Position numbers and translations under genes: made by a program. Source: Pseudomonadota bacterium (GTDB lineage: Bacteria > Myxococcota_A > Bradymonadia > Bradymonadales > GCA-2716585). Taken from it: a stretch of DNA of 64,000 nucleotides. Positions within the stretch are counted from its first letter, which is position 1. Each line of letters starts with the position of its first letter. This document shows positions 18,468 to 29,321 of this stretch, one piece after another. Below the pieces are notes generated by a model that saw only the letters and a list, made by a program, of their open reading frames with translations, had not been told where the DNA came from and made no database searches. Location of the stretch: assembly GCA_005804885.1 (NCBI GenBank), contig SYOX01000208.1, positions 23,728 to 87,727 on the forward strand, read 5' to 3'.

Positions 18468-19508
18468 TCAGATCCGGTCGATCTTCCAGGGCGGCGAGAA
18501 GTGCCTGGGGACGATGAGATCGATGGCGCTGGGGATGACCTCGACCTTGAAGCGCCGCCCGGGCAGCCACTCCTCGCCGTCGATCTGCGAGGGGACGGGC
18601 CGGTTGCCCTCGCGCTCCAGCGTCATGTCGAAGCTGCTGGCCGAAAAGCCCTCCGAGTGGGTGACGCCGACGAGGTCGAGGTGCTCCTGCCAGATGGGGA
18701 TGGCGGCCAGATCGCGCAGCGCCTTGGAGGCCCAGTCCAGGCGGCCCTGGATGGGGATGAACTCGAAGAGGCCGTCGTCGGGCTCGCTGTGGCGGGCCAG
18801 CACCCAGGAGCCGCCGTAGATGGCCGTGCCCTTGATGACGATGTCGGTCAGGCCCTCGATGTGCCGCACCTGGCCGTCGTTGGTCACGACCGTGGCCTTG
18901 AAGCTGATCGGGTCGACGTAGGAGTTGATGAGCTGGCCGATGGCCGCCTTGGCGTACACGGCCTTGTCCTTGTAGATGCTGCGCAGGATCGGGATCTCCT
19001 CGACGATCTGCTTCTCCCGGTTGCGCTGGATCAGGATGTCCGACTGGATGCCCCACCCCGCCGAGTCGAAGAAGACCACCTCGCCCATCACCAGCCCCTG
19101 AGAGGTCAGCCGGGAGAGCCGCCCGCCGTCCAGCCCGATGGTGTAGCCGGCCTCGATGATGTCCAGGTTCTCCTGCAGCGCGTCCTCGGAGGCGCGCACC
19201 CCGAAGGAGCGGCCCTGATCGTTGGCGGTGCCCGAGGGCATCATCCCCATCGGCGTCCGCGTCCCCGAGGCCATGATGCCCTGGGCGACCTCGGCGAAGG
19301 TGCCGTCGCCGCCCATGTAGATCGCCGCGCTGTACTTGCCGCCCTTGAGGGCCTCGGCGATCTCGGGGACCGTGCGCCCCTGCGGGCGAGTCGGGATGAA
19401 GTCGACCCTGACGCCGCGGGCCTTGATGGCCCTCAGCGTGGCCTTGATCCGGGCCTCGGCCTTGCCTGAGTGGGCGGTGGGGTTGGCGACGAGCAGGGTG
19501 CGGGTCAT
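18468..19508 (-). CDS. Diacylglycerol-kinase-family lipid kinase
   Basis: 346 residues from ATG 19508. The longer upstream frame lacks coding character. The DAGK catalytic domain is clear: VANPTAHSGKA at the N-terminus, YMGGDGTFAEV as the nucleotide-binding GGDGT motif, and MPSGTANDQGRSFG as the second conserved motif, followed by the beta-sandwich half with GLDGGRL and VFFDSAGWG. Bacterial members phosphorylate diacylglycerol, phosphatidylglycerol-derived or sphingoid lipids at the membrane. No membrane segment is seen, as is usual for the DgkB/YegS type. It is downstream of and co-oriented with the TetR gene, with about 100 bp between. Confidence 0.88.
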   Translation of the reverse strand: MTRTLLVANPTAHSGKAEARIKATLRAIKARGVRVDFIPTRPQGRTVPEIAEALKGGKYSAAIYMGGDGTFAEVAQGIMASGTRTPMGMMPSGTANDQGRSFGVRASEDALQENLDIIEAGYTIGLDGGRLSRLTSQGLVMGEVVFFDSAGWGIQSDILIQRNREKQIVEEIPILRSIYKDKAVYAKAAIGQLINSYVDPISFKATVVTNDGQVRHIEGLTDIVIKGTAIYGGSWVLARHSEPDDGLFEFIPIQGRLDWASKALRDLAAIPIWQEHLDLVGVTHSEGFSASSFDMTLEREGNRPVPSQIDGEEWLPGRRFKVEVIPSAIDLIVPRHFSPPWKIDRI

Positions 19509-19611
19509 GTTCGCTCTCTGGGATCGAGGTTGGAAAATCGCGCGCTCGGGCTCAACGCCCACCTCGGAAGGGCAGGCCGCGCGGCGACGGGAGCCTTCTT
19601 CGAATGGGCGC

Positions 19612-20319
19612 TCACATCGACCCCCACAGGCCCATTGCCGCGTCGACCTCCTTCGGGGCGGCGCCCCACCCAATCAGGAGGGTCCGGATCATGGCCGCGG
19701 TCAGCGCCGCCATCTGCAGGTGCGGCGGCTGGAGGCGATCGCGCTTGCGGAAGTGATCCAGGCCGTGCAGCGCGGCCCAGGCGACGTGCGTGCGCTGGGC
19801 CGCGTCTCCAGGCCCCAGCGCCCCGAGCGCGACCGCCCGATCGATCAGCGCGCCGACCAGGCCCAGCACCGGCCCCAGCGCGCCCTCGGTCGTCGGCAGA
19901 TCGGCGTCGTCAAAGAGCACCTCGGGCGTCGAGATCAGCTCGTCGATCAGCCGGTGCCTGTCGGGCGCCAGCTGCGCGTCGTCGAGGTAGGCGCACAGCG
20001 CCGCAGACAGCCGGCAGAGCGCCGCAGGGGCCTCTCTGTCCGGGTCGAGGCCCTGCGCGCACAGCGCCGCCGTCGTCGCCTCGATCCTGGCCCGGAGATC
20101 CTCGCCGAAGCGCTCCAGGGCTTGCCGCTGGAGCCCGCTCAAGAGCGCCTGCTTGCTCGGAAAGTAGCGGTAGATGGCGCCGACGGCGGCGTCGAGGCCC
20201 TCGGCCAGGCGCGCGATCGTGAGCGCCTTGATCCCCTCCTCCTCGACGATGCCCATCGCGACGTCGAGCATCTGCTTCTGGCGGGCAAGCCGCTTGCGGC
20301 TCTGGCGGGTCGAGATCAT
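19612..20319 (-). CDS. TetR-family transcriptional regulator
   Basis: 235 residues from ATG 20319. The N-terminal helix-turn-helix is classic TetR: MLDVAMGIVEEEGIKALTIA then LAEGLDAAVGAIYRYFPSKQALL. The C-terminal domain (GLVGALIDRAVALG, WAALHGLDHF) is the usual ligand-binding helical bundle with a TetR_C-like WAALHG motif. It is divergent from the D-aminoacylase-like gene. The intergenic space holds two GAACGWCGTTC palindromes, the likely binding site. Autoregulation plus control of the amidohydrolase, and perhaps of the lipid-kinase gene behind it, is inferred from this layout. A longer start upstream would run through the operator and is rejected. Confidence 0.9.
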   Translation of the reverse strand: MISTRQSRKRLARQKQMLDVAMGIVEEEGIKALTIARLAEGLDAAVGAIYRYFPSKQALLSGLQRQALERFGEDLRARIEATTAALCAQGLDPDREAPAALCRLSAALCAYLDDAQLAPDRHRLIDELISTPEVLFDDADLPTTEGALGPVLGLVGALIDRAVALGALGPGDAAQRTHVAWAALHGLDHFRKRDRLQPPHLQMAALTAAMIRTLLIGWGAAPKEVDAAMGLWGSM

Positions 20320-20369
20320 GCCCCTCCCTTCGCAAAGGGGTTGACGGCGCTGAAGCTTGTCGCTAATTT

Positions 20370-20402
20370 GCGAACGACGTTCACATTCTGAACGTCGTTC
20401 GC
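20370..20402. promoter_or_regulatory. Double-palindrome operator for the TetR regulator
   Basis: A perfect 12-bp inverted repeat (GCGAACGACGTT at 20370-20381 and AACGTCGTTCGC at 20391-20402) with a 9-bp centre. Seen differently, it is two 11-bp palindromes, GAACGACGTTC (20372-20382) and GAACGTCGTTC (20390-20400), offset by 18 bp. It lies 50 bp upstream of the tetR start and 97 bp upstream of the amidohydrolase start, as expected for a divergent TetR operator bound by two dimers. Confidence 0.8.
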
Positions 20403-20498
20403 TCCAAACGCGCCCGACGCGCGGGCGCCACGGTGGCATTATAGAGCAAGCGGGCGCGGCGTGCAGCGTCGACGACAGGCCATCAAGGGGGGTGAGGG

Positions 20499-22253
<1,755 letters not shown>

Positions 22254-22280
22254 GAGGATCGCCGAGGGGGGACTGGAGCG

Positions 22281-22296
22281 CGGCGCCTTGGCGCCG
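22281..22296. terminator. Hairpin after the amidohydrolase gene
   Basis: CGGCGCC-TT-GGCGCCG forms a perfect 7-bp stem with a 2-base loop, 28 bp after the stop codon. No T-run follows, so it is a possible but non-canonical terminator. Confidence 0.4.
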
Positions 22297-22453
22297 AAGC
22301 AGCGCTGACCGCTCTGTTGTTCGTCGGCGCTTTGGGCTAATGTCCCAACATCACGCTTGAGCCGCCAAGGGCGCGGCGAACCAGACCAGCGCGCGGCGAG
22401 GGGAGAGGAACTCCCTGAGTTGTAGACGCGATCGATGCAGGAGGGAGGGGCGG

Positions 22454-23707
22454 ATGAGAGACTTCAAGTGGCTTCTTGTGGGTGGCCTGGCGCTGGCGGC
22501 GTCGGGTCTGGCGGGTTGCGCGTGCGGCGGGGGCGACGAGAAGGCCACCACCGACGACAAGGGCGACGAGAAGGCCGACGAGAAGGCCGACAAGAAGGCC
22601 GACGAGGGCGAGAAGGCCGACGAGGGCGACAAGGAGGACAGCAAGTCGTCCAAGAAGGGCAAGAAGGATAAGAAGGACAAGAAGGATAAGGGCGAGGAGA
22701 AGGAGGGCGAGCAGAAGGAGGGCGAAGAGGCGAGCTTCGAGGATCAGGTCGCTGCCAGCAAGGCCCTCAAGCCCAGCCCCAAGACCCAGACGGTCGGCGG
22801 CAAGGACATCGAGGCGGAGCTGTGCAAGATCGAGGGCCGCGACTTCCTCGGCACCAGCACCTCCAGCATGTTCAAGGCCGTCGAGCTGATCGACGACCGC
22901 CTCATCGTCGTCGACGGCGAAGGCCAGCTCAACGCCTTCAAGATCAAGGACGAGGACGGCTGCACGCTCAAGCTCGACAAGGACTTCGGAGACAAGGGCG
23001 CCCTCAAGCTCAAGGACTCGATCGAATACCTCTCGTCCGACAAGTCAGGCCGGATCGTGGCCTCACACGGCATCTTCAACGCCTATTCGGTCAAGGACGG
23101 CAAGGAGGAGTTCGCGTGCAAGACCGGCGGCTACATCGAGCTGCACGAGAGCGGCAAGTGGGGCATCGCCCCCTGGGTCAACGCCACCGTCAAGATCGTC
23201 GAGTTCAAGGACGGGGCCTGCACCCTTGAGGACTGGGTGCTCAAGAACCTCAGCCAGGACGACAAGCGCGAGGGCATCTTCGGCAACGTCAACACCTCGG
23301 CCATCATCGGCGACAAGATCTTCATCGGCGGCATCCTCACCAAGAGCGTCAACAGCAAGGAGCCCCGCGTCGTCCAGGCCTACGACCGCAAGGGCAAGGA
23401 GCTCTTCCGCTTCGGCAATGAGGAAAAAAGCTTCGACGACAACGGCTTCGGGTGGGTCCACGCCATCGAAGGCTGCGAGGGCGGCGTCTGCGTCCTGGAC
23501 TCCAACTTCCGCCGCATCTCCGTCTGGTCCTCCAAGGGCGACTTCGTCGGCGCCATCAGCCTCAAGGATCTCCTCGACCTCAAGTACCCCTGGCTGTCCG
23601 ACTTCACCCTCAAGGCCGGCAAGGGCGACGCCTTCATCGCCGCGTCCCAGAGCCGCGACGACAGCAAGGTCGTCGAGGGCCTGATCTACAAGATCAAGGG
23701 CCTGTAG
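22454..23707 (+). CDS. Lys/Glu-rich lipoprotein with NHL/propeller-like domain
   Basis: 417 residues from ATG 22454 behind a strong purine tract (GGAGGGAGGGG). The signal peptide ends in GLAGC (lipobox). Residues about 28-95 are a charged linker of KADE and KKDKKDK repeats encoded by near-repetitive AAGG/GACG DNA. The folded part (about 115-417) has repeated strands ending in hydrophobic pairs (LIDDRLIVVDGEGQLNAFK, GWVHAIEGCEGGVCVLD, RRISVWSSKGDFVGA), consistent with a six-bladed NHL-type propeller. It has paired cysteines. No enzymatic motif is seen. It is likely an outer-membrane lipoprotein. The architecture parallels the lipoprotein at 17363. Confidence 0.72.
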   Translation: MRDFKWLLVGGLALAASGLAGCACGGGDEKATTDDKGDEKADEKADKKADEGEKADEGDKEDSKSSKKGKKDKKDKKDKGEEKEGEQKEGEEASFEDQVAASKALKPSPKTQTVGGKDIEAELCKIEGRDFLGTSTSSMFKAVELIDDRLIVVDGEGQLNAFKIKDEDGCTLKLDKDFGDKGALKLKDSIEYLSSDKSGRIVASHGIFNAYSVKDGKEEFACKTGGYIELHESGKWGIAPWVNATVKIVEFKDGACTLEDWVLKNLSQDDKREGIFGNVNTSAIIGDKIFIGGILTKSVNSKEPRVVQAYDRKGKELFRFGNEEKSFDDNGFGWVHAIEGCEGGVCVLDSNFRRISVWSSKGDFVGAISLKDLLDLKYPWLSDFTLKAGKGDAFIAASQSRDDSKVVEGLIYKIKGL

Positions 23708-23767
23708 ACGCCCCTGGCCGCTCTGCCCCTCGAGCTGCCCTTCGGACTGCTCCTCCGAACCCCCGCC

Positions 23768-24559
23768 TCACCGATCAACCGCACGCAGCGCGTCGTCCGT
23801 CACGCCCAGCCACTGGCACGCGATCTGGTTGCTGAGCTTGCACGCCTTCTCCATCAACGCCCGCCCCCGCGCCTCGTCCGCCGCCACCCCGTACCCCAGC
23901 AAGTAGAGGTTGCCCAGGTTCTTGCACCCCGTCCCATCTCCCTGCTCGCACAGATGCTCGTAGCGCTGCCGAGAGGCCTCGTAATCCTCCTGCGTCGTCG
24001 GCGCCTCATACCCCAGGTTCTTCAGGTTCGCGCACCCCAGCGGATCCCCTCTCCTGCACCCCTCACTGAACAGCTCCCGCGCCAACTCCAGATCCGCCGG
24101 GACCACATGCCCATACTGATGCAGATAACCCCAGAACGTACACCCCGTCGCGTTCTTCCTCTCACAAGCCAACCGGAAGAACCGCTCCGACAGCCTGTAC
24201 TCCTTGGCCGCAAAGGCCGCTTCGCCGCGCAGATAACACTGCTCACCATCGTCGCAGATGTCGTCGCCGTTGCCCCCCCCCTCCTGCGCGTCGGCAGCCT
24301 CCTGCGCGTCGTCGGCCTCCTGCACGTCAGCGTCCTCCTGCGCGTCAGCGTCCTCCTGCGCGTCGTCGGCCTCCTGCGGGTTGGCGGCCTTCTGCGCGTT
24401 GGCGGCCTTGAGCAAGCCCGACGACTTGCCCTTCTCCCCCAGATCGACCTTCCCCTCGCCGGCCTTCAACACCGCCTCCTGCTGGGCACAGGAGACCCCG
24501 CCGATCAACAACAGCGCCAACACCAGACCAGGACCGATGAGAGCGGATCGAGCGATCAT
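23768..24559 (-). CDS. Sel1-like repeat lipoprotein (cysteine-rich, Hcp-like)
   Basis: 263 residues. ATG 24559 is chosen because AAGGAGAGG lies about 6 bases upstream, while a GTG at 24580 would overlap that site. The signal peptide ends in IGGVSC (lipobox). A linker of AQEDAD/AQEAAD repeats (about 55-90) follows. The C-terminal half holds Sel1-type repeats with the regular Cys spacing of Helicobacter cysteine-rich proteins: LACERKNATGCTFWGYLHQYG, EGCRRGDPLGCANL, LCEQGDGTGCKNLGNLYL and KACKLSNQIACQWLG. Such repeats form disulfide-braced helical hairpins for protein-protein contacts in the envelope. The partner is unknown. The gene converges on the lipoprotein gene at 22454. Confidence 0.82.
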   Translation of the reverse strand: MIARSALIGPGLVLALLLIGGVSCAQQEAVLKAGEGKVDLGEKGKSSGLLKAANAQKAANPQEADDAQEDADAQEDADVQEADDAQEAADAQEGGGNGDDICDDGEQCYLRGEAAFAAKEYRLSERFFRLACERKNATGCTFWGYLHQYGHVVPADLELARELFSEGCRRGDPLGCANLKNLGYEAPTTQEDYEASRQRYEHLCEQGDGTGCKNLGNLYLLGYGVAADEARGRALMEKACKLSNQIACQWLGVTDDALRAVDR

Positions 24560-24756
24560 GACAGGCCTCTCCTTGATCACGCCTTGAGACAGCGGGGCTC
24601 CGACGCACCCCCCCGACCAGCACCGTCCATGAAACGCACCACCTTGAGCACACTTTCAGCCCGATCGACGCCCAACCCCCTCCAGATCGCACCACGCAGG
24701 CAGCCCCCCAACCCCCGAGGCCACTTCAAGACGAGCTGAAACAACGAGATACGCGC

Positions 24757-27700
24757 TCACCTGGCCTGGTCGTCGATGTTCCTGTTGATGTTCTCCTCGT
24801 TGGGCTTGTCATCGTTGACGCACACGTAATACGCGTCGTCGTCGAGCCAGTCGCTCGGGGCCTTCCACAGCGTCTTGATGCTCGCGGCCAGACCCTGCTC
24901 GTCTATCAGCTCGCGGTAGCGATCGCTGATCTCTCGACCTCGCCAGAACTCCATGATGTCAAAGTTGCTCGGCTGCATGTCGATGACGTAGTTGGCGTGG
25001 GCCGCCCCCTCGTCCTGACCCGCCTTCCAGCTCATCAGGTAAAATCCGTTGAGCGCGTCGACGAGCCGCAACAGAATCGAGGCCCGCTCCTGGTCGAGCT
25101 TCTTCTCCCCCTGCGTCTCCTCCTCCATGGCCTTGGCCTGGAGGCTCACCCTGGTCTGGATGGGGGACTCCACCCGCCGCTTCCCTGACAAGCGATTGAG
25201 GGCCTTGGCGCACTTGTTCAGGACCCTCAAGGACACCTCGATGGGCGCCGAGACAGACACGGCTTTGTCCACCGCCCTGGACACCCAGCCTTCCTCCAGG
25301 TTCTTGAGCAGCGAGCTGTCCGTCGGGATGACGTTGCAGGCGACGACAAAGTCCGCGCCCCAGCGCCGCGTCGCCCCAGCCGGCACGAAGGCGATCAGCG
25401 CGCCGTCGATGAGCCGCGCGTCGCCCACGTGCAGCGACGGATAGGCCGGCGGCAGGCACGAGGCCGAGCGCACCCCCAGGCCGACGGTCCCGTGGTAGAT
25501 CACCCGCGGCCCCTCGTGCTGGACGTCGGTGCCCAGCGGGATGAAGGGCGTCAAGGTCGTGCTCAGCATGATCTTGTCGAGGGCCTTGCTCTCCAGCACC
25601 TCCAGGCGCTCGGAGACCTCATCAAGGCGGCTGTTCAAGATGTTGAAGGACCTGTCCGAGGGCAGCCGCCGCTGGATGAGCTCGATCAACTCCCGGTTCT
25701 TGTCCAGGAAGCCCCTCAACTTGTTGCGGGGCGCAACCAGGCTCAACAACCACAGGACCATCGCCTCGCCCGGCTTCGGCTCTTCAAGCACGTGCTCCTT
25801 GCCTTCAAAGAGCTCGATCAGGATGTCATCGATGAAGGCCTGCAGGTGGTGGCTGCTGAAGACCGCCGAAGTGACGCGGCGCGACAGGCGGCTGTCGGCC
25901 AGGTTCTCCAGCAAATTCTTCAGATCGCGCTCGCCAGACAGGTGACGGCGCGACGGCGAAACATCGCTCCACGCCAGCAGCTTGTCCAGCGCCTCGATCC
26001 CCCCGGCCGCGTAAAGCCCCGCGACCACTGAGCCAAACGACGTCCCCGAGATGTAATCGATCGGCAGGCCCTCGTCGACCAGCGCCTTGACCAGCGCCAC
26101 CTCCGTAAAGCCCCACGCCCCTCCACCACCCAGCGCCAGACCGACGGTCCTCCCCATCATCATCCGCGCCAGCCGCTCAAAGGTCTGCGCCAGCTTCGAC
26201 TTTCCCTCAAAGAAGCCGTCCAGCGACTCATCATCGGTGCTGGAGAAGGACTTGAAGCCCCCCTCGTCATAGGGCACCCTCAGGACGTGCCGCGCCCAGG
26301 TCAAATCCTGGGGCAGAGAGGCCGCCGCTGGATCGTCCAGCCTCCTCATGACCGACATTACATGCTCCCGCTCCCGCTGGATGAAACGCGGCGTGAGGTA
26401 CTCGGCCCGGATCAAGGCCGATGGGCGGGTCCTCGTCGCGCTGTAATTGTCGCGGGGGTTCTCGGTGACCAACACGGCCGTCACGCCGAGCGCGTTGAGC
26501 CTCTCGGCCAGCGCCTGCATGTTGTTGTGGTCAGCGTTGAGCTCGGTGTGGTTGGTCGCCACGATGATGGTGCGCATCTGACCCTGCTCTCGGAAGAGCC
26601 TCACCAGGCTGTCGGTCCTCTGGATGTCCTTGCACCACGCCACCCGGATCTTCGCGCCGCCGCCGATGGCCCTGTCATATTCCCGGTATTCAAAGTCGTC
26701 CGTCGAGCCGTCCTCCAGATCCCCTTTCTTCCAACGCCTCCGCGCCGCCGAGTTCGGGAGCGATCGCTTCATGTCCTCGTCGTAGGACTTCAGATCAATC
26801 AGGCAGACGCAGGGCTCGTCGGTCGTCGCATCCTCATCTTGATAAGCCCGGGCCAGCGCGATCGCGCCTCCATGGGCCAGGGTCGTCGTGCCTCGGCCTT
26901 TCTCCGCTCCATAGAAGACGTAGATCTTCGCGTTCGGGTAGTAGTGCGGCGGGACCTTGGCCGCCAGCGCCGTGCAGACCTGGCGCCAGATGTGCTTCTT
27001 CTCGTACAAGAGCCAGCGCAGCGTCGCCCAGGAGAACTCCAGGACCACCGAGCCGGCCCGAAGGTGGATCTCCGCACGCCGCGGCGCCGGGGTCGCCAGC
27101 AAGGGCGACATCAAATTGGCGCTGTCCGCCCTCAACTTGCCGTGCGAGGCCCGCTCATCCCCGTCGGCCAGCTCTCCATAGCCCAGCAGGGAGCCCGCGC
27201 TGGCCGTCGACACCAGCGTCGGCATCGCGCCGCCCTCCCCCGGCAGCAACCCCGTCGCCTCACCCCATAAGAGCAACCCCACCCGATCGTTCGCCACGCC
27301 CGCCCCCAGGTAAAGCCCATCGCTGGGTTGCTGGAAGACCGACGAACCCTGCAACAGCAAGTGGCGATCCTGCGGCTGCAGCAGGTCAATGAACCGCGCC
27401 CCTCGGATGGTCTCAAACCACGCCGACGGGTGCTCCAGCGCGTGGGGCAACTTCAACACATCACTGTGGCTCTGGTTGTGCTCGCTCCGAAACTTATCAT
27501 AGGCCTTGATCAGCGCCCGCCACTCCGGATGTTCGCCCAGCGCATAGAAAGAGTTGGTGGCCACAAAGGCCTCCAGATCCTCGCGCCGCTTCATCAACCC
27601 CACGAAGCTCGCTATCGGGATCGCCAGCACCTTCACGGCCGTGACCGCCTCGACCTCGAAGGGCTTCTTCATATCCGCGGGCATCGCCTCCATCTTGCCG

Positions 27701-28083
27701 ATCAAGGCCATGAGCGCCCAGGGCAGGCCGAGCCAATGCCCGTCGCGGAGATGGGTGCGGACCGACGCCGGCTGCCCAGGGGTCTGATGCACCACCTGGA
27801 TCCTCCCCGCGACGATGATCGCGATCTTGTCCACAACCGCCTGCCCAGGCTCTATCTTCAGAAGCTCTCCCGGCGCGTAGGATTCCGGCTCTCCCACTCG
27901 AAGCAGCTCAATCAGCTCTCGCGAGGTCTCCTCGCTCAAACTCCGGTTCAACCACAACGACGCATAGAGCGCAGGCGTCCAGGGCTCACCCGTCGGACAG
28001 CTCGGCGCCTCTCCGCGCGCCGTGTTTTCGGGACTTGATTGCTTGAAGAAGGTAAAGGCGCTGGGTTGGTATCTGGGCTTCAT
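24757..28083 (-). CDS. NTE-like patatin phospholipase with cyclic-nucleotide-binding and ParA-like regions
   Basis: 1108 residues from ATG 28083, with AGGAG 6 bases upstream. The N-terminal half has one clear cNMP-binding fold (about 72-135, YAPGELLKIEPGQ) and a second degenerate one (about 245-375). Residues about 385-560 look like a MinD/ParA-type Rossmann domain: KIYVFYGAEKGRGTTTLAHGG stands where a deviant Walker A would be, but the P-loop Lys is Thr. VCLIDLKSYD and TIIVATNHTEL follow. The patatin domain has oxyanion loop GGGGAWG (about 648), nucleophile elbow GTSFGSV (about 680) and the catalytic Asp in LIDGA (about 893). Bacterial and animal neuropathy-target-esterase homologues are lysophospholipases with the same order. 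No signal peptide is seen, so it probably acts at the inner membrane face. Confidence 0.88.
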   Translation of the reverse strand: MKPRYQPSAFTFFKQSSPENTARGEAPSCPTGEPWTPALYASLWLNRSLSEETSRELIELLRVGEPESYAPGELLKIEPGQAVVDKIAIIVAGRIQVVHQTPGQPASVRTHLRDGHWLGLPWALMALIGKMEAMPADMKKPFEVEAVTAVKVLAIPIASFVGLMKRREDLEAFVATNSFYALGEHPEWRALIKAYDKFRSEHNQSHSDVLKLPHALEHPSAWFETIRGARFIDLLQPQDRHLLLQGSSVFQQPSDGLYLGAGVANDRVGLLLWGEATGLLPGEGGAMPTLVSTASAGSLLGYGELADGDERASHGKLRADSANLMSPLLATPAPRRAEIHLRAGSVVLEFSWATLRWLLYEKKHIWRQVCTALAAKVPPHYYPNAKIYVFYGAEKGRGTTTLAHGGAIALARAYQDEDATTDEPCVCLIDLKSYDEDMKRSLPNSAARRRWKKGDLEDGSTDDFEYREYDRAIGGGAKIRVAWCKDIQRTDSLVRLFREQGQMRTIIVATNHTELNADHNNMQALAERLNALGVTAVLVTENPRDNYSATRTRPSALIRAEYLTPRFIQREREHVMSVMRRLDDPAAASLPQDLTWARHVLRVPYDEGGFKSFSSTDDESLDGFFEGKSKLAQTFERLARMMMGRTVGLALGGGGAWGFTEVALVKALVDEGLPIDYISGTSFGSVVAGLYAAGGIEALDKLLAWSDVSPSRRHLSGERDLKNLLENLADSRLSRRVTSAVFSSHHLQAFIDDILIELFEGKEHVLEEPKPGEAMVLWLLSLVAPRNKLRGFLDKNRELIELIQRRLPSDRSFNILNSRLDEVSERLEVLESKALDKIMLSTTLTPFIPLGTDVQHEGPRVIYHGTVGLGVRSASCLPPAYPSLHVGDARLIDGALIAFVPAGATRRWGADFVVACNVIPTDSSLLKNLEEGWVSRAVDKAVSVSAPIEVSLRVLNKCAKALNRLSGKRRVESPIQTRVSLQAKAMEEETQGEKKLDQERASILLRLVDALNGFYLMSWKAGQDEGAAHANYVIDMQPSNFDIMEFWRGREISDRYRELIDEQGLAASIKTLWKAPSDWLDDDAYYVCVNDDKPNEENINRNIDDQAR

Positions 28084-28264
28084 GCCGCGCTCCTGCTTGA
28101 TGAAAGGGTCACCGAGGTCGCGCGATGATACTTGAGGCCGTGCTTTCCATCAATTTCCAAGCGAGACTTTTAAAATCGACTCCGCCGCGCCACGAGCGCG
28201 CCCGACGCCAGACCCATGTCCGGCGCCTTCGGGGCGCCTGGCCTGTCGGAGGATCAGCCTCGCC

Positions 28265-29044
28265 TCAACGGCGGCGCCTGCTCAAGCCGAGCCCGATCAG
28301 CGCAAGGGGCGCGAGCCACCAGCTCAAAGCAGAAGGCCGGGTGTTGAGGCTGGCGCACGCGCAGTCCTCCTCGGCGGGCGGAGCAGCCGGCGCCGGCTCG
28401 CCTTCGGGCTGACCCTCGGGCTGACCTTCCGGCTCGCCCTCAGGCTGGCCTTCAGGCTGGCCTTCAGGCTCGCCCTCGGGTTGGGCCTCGGGTTGCCCCT
28501 CCGGCTCCGGCTGGGGCTCCGGCTCGGGCGCCTCCACGCAGGCGCTGACGTCGAAGGTGCAGTCCTCCGCGCAGGACAGCTCGCCCTCGCCGAAGCCGTC
28601 GATGTCTGCGCAGGTGGCGTCGTCGAGGCTGTCGGTGTCGCAGTCCTCGTTGCCCTCGATGACCCCATCGCCGCACACGGGGGGGACCGAGGCGCCGTCG
28701 GCGGGGTTGGATTGGAAGGGCGGGCTCGGATCGCCAGGGCGCCAGACGCCCTCGGGATCGCCAAGCTCCTGGCCGTTGGTGAAGCCGTCCCCGTCCGAGT
28801 CAAGCTCGAAGACCAGCTCCCACTGAGCCACGCCCCGGATGCCGGGCTCGGTCATCGTCTCCTCGATGTCGTTCCCGAAGGTGTTGCGCGGCCCCCCGGA
28901 GGGGTTGTTGTGGCAGGTCCGGCAAGCCCGCTGGAAGCCGTTGGGCACCTGACCGACGCGCTCAGGGCGGGCCATCGCCGTTGAAGCCAGCAACACAAGC
29001 GCAAGCGCGACCCCAGATCCTCCTATCCACTTGATTTTTCTCAT
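28265..29044 (-). CDS. Exported CxxCH/thrombospondin-type-3 protein with MYXO-CTERM tail
   Basis: 259 residues from ATG 29044, with AAGGAG 8 bases upstream. It has a signal peptide (cleavage near TAMARPE), then a temptin-like region with CRTCHNNPSGG, a possible haem-c or Cys-rich site. DSDGDGFTNGQELGDP is a thrombospondin type-3-like calcium repeat. CGDGVIEGNEDCD is an EGF/VWD-like Cys segment. A repetitive GQPEGEPEGQPEG linker follows. The last 35 residues are a MYXO-CTERM-type sorting signal: DCACAS, then a WWLAPLALIGLGL helix, then RRRR. Proteins of this kind are processed by a myxosortase and anchored at the cell surface in Myxococcota. The function of the head domain is unknown. Confidence 0.82.
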   Translation of the reverse strand: MRKIKWIGGSGVALALVLLASTAMARPERVGQVPNGFQRACRTCHNNPSGGPRNTFGNDIEETMTEPGIRGVAQWELVFELDSDGDGFTNGQELGDPEGVWRPGDPSPPFQSNPADGASVPPVCGDGVIEGNEDCDTDSLDDATCADIDGFGEGELSCAEDCTFDVSACVEAPEPEPQPEPEGQPEAQPEGEPEGQPEGQPEGEPEGQPEGQPEGEPAPAAPPAEEDCACASLNTRPSALSWWLAPLALIGLGLSRRRR

Positions 29045-29321
29045 GAAGATATCTCCTTGGCACAGCGCGGTCGCGTCTGTGGTCTTCTGTCGTGAGTGGA
29101 TGCCACGCGTCGTGGATCGTCTTCAGGGTCACATTTTCACCCCGCCATCCTCAAGAGAAAAAGTCGCGGCGAGCGTGATTAGACGATCAAGCCCCACCCG
29201 AACGGGGTTCTCCTCCCGCGATGTGAGGTCCCCGCCGCGCGATCTTGAGAAGTCAGCAGACCTCGCCGCCCGGACTCCTTAAGATAGAGGTGAGGTGGAC
29301 TCTGGCATCTGGAGGTCTGCG

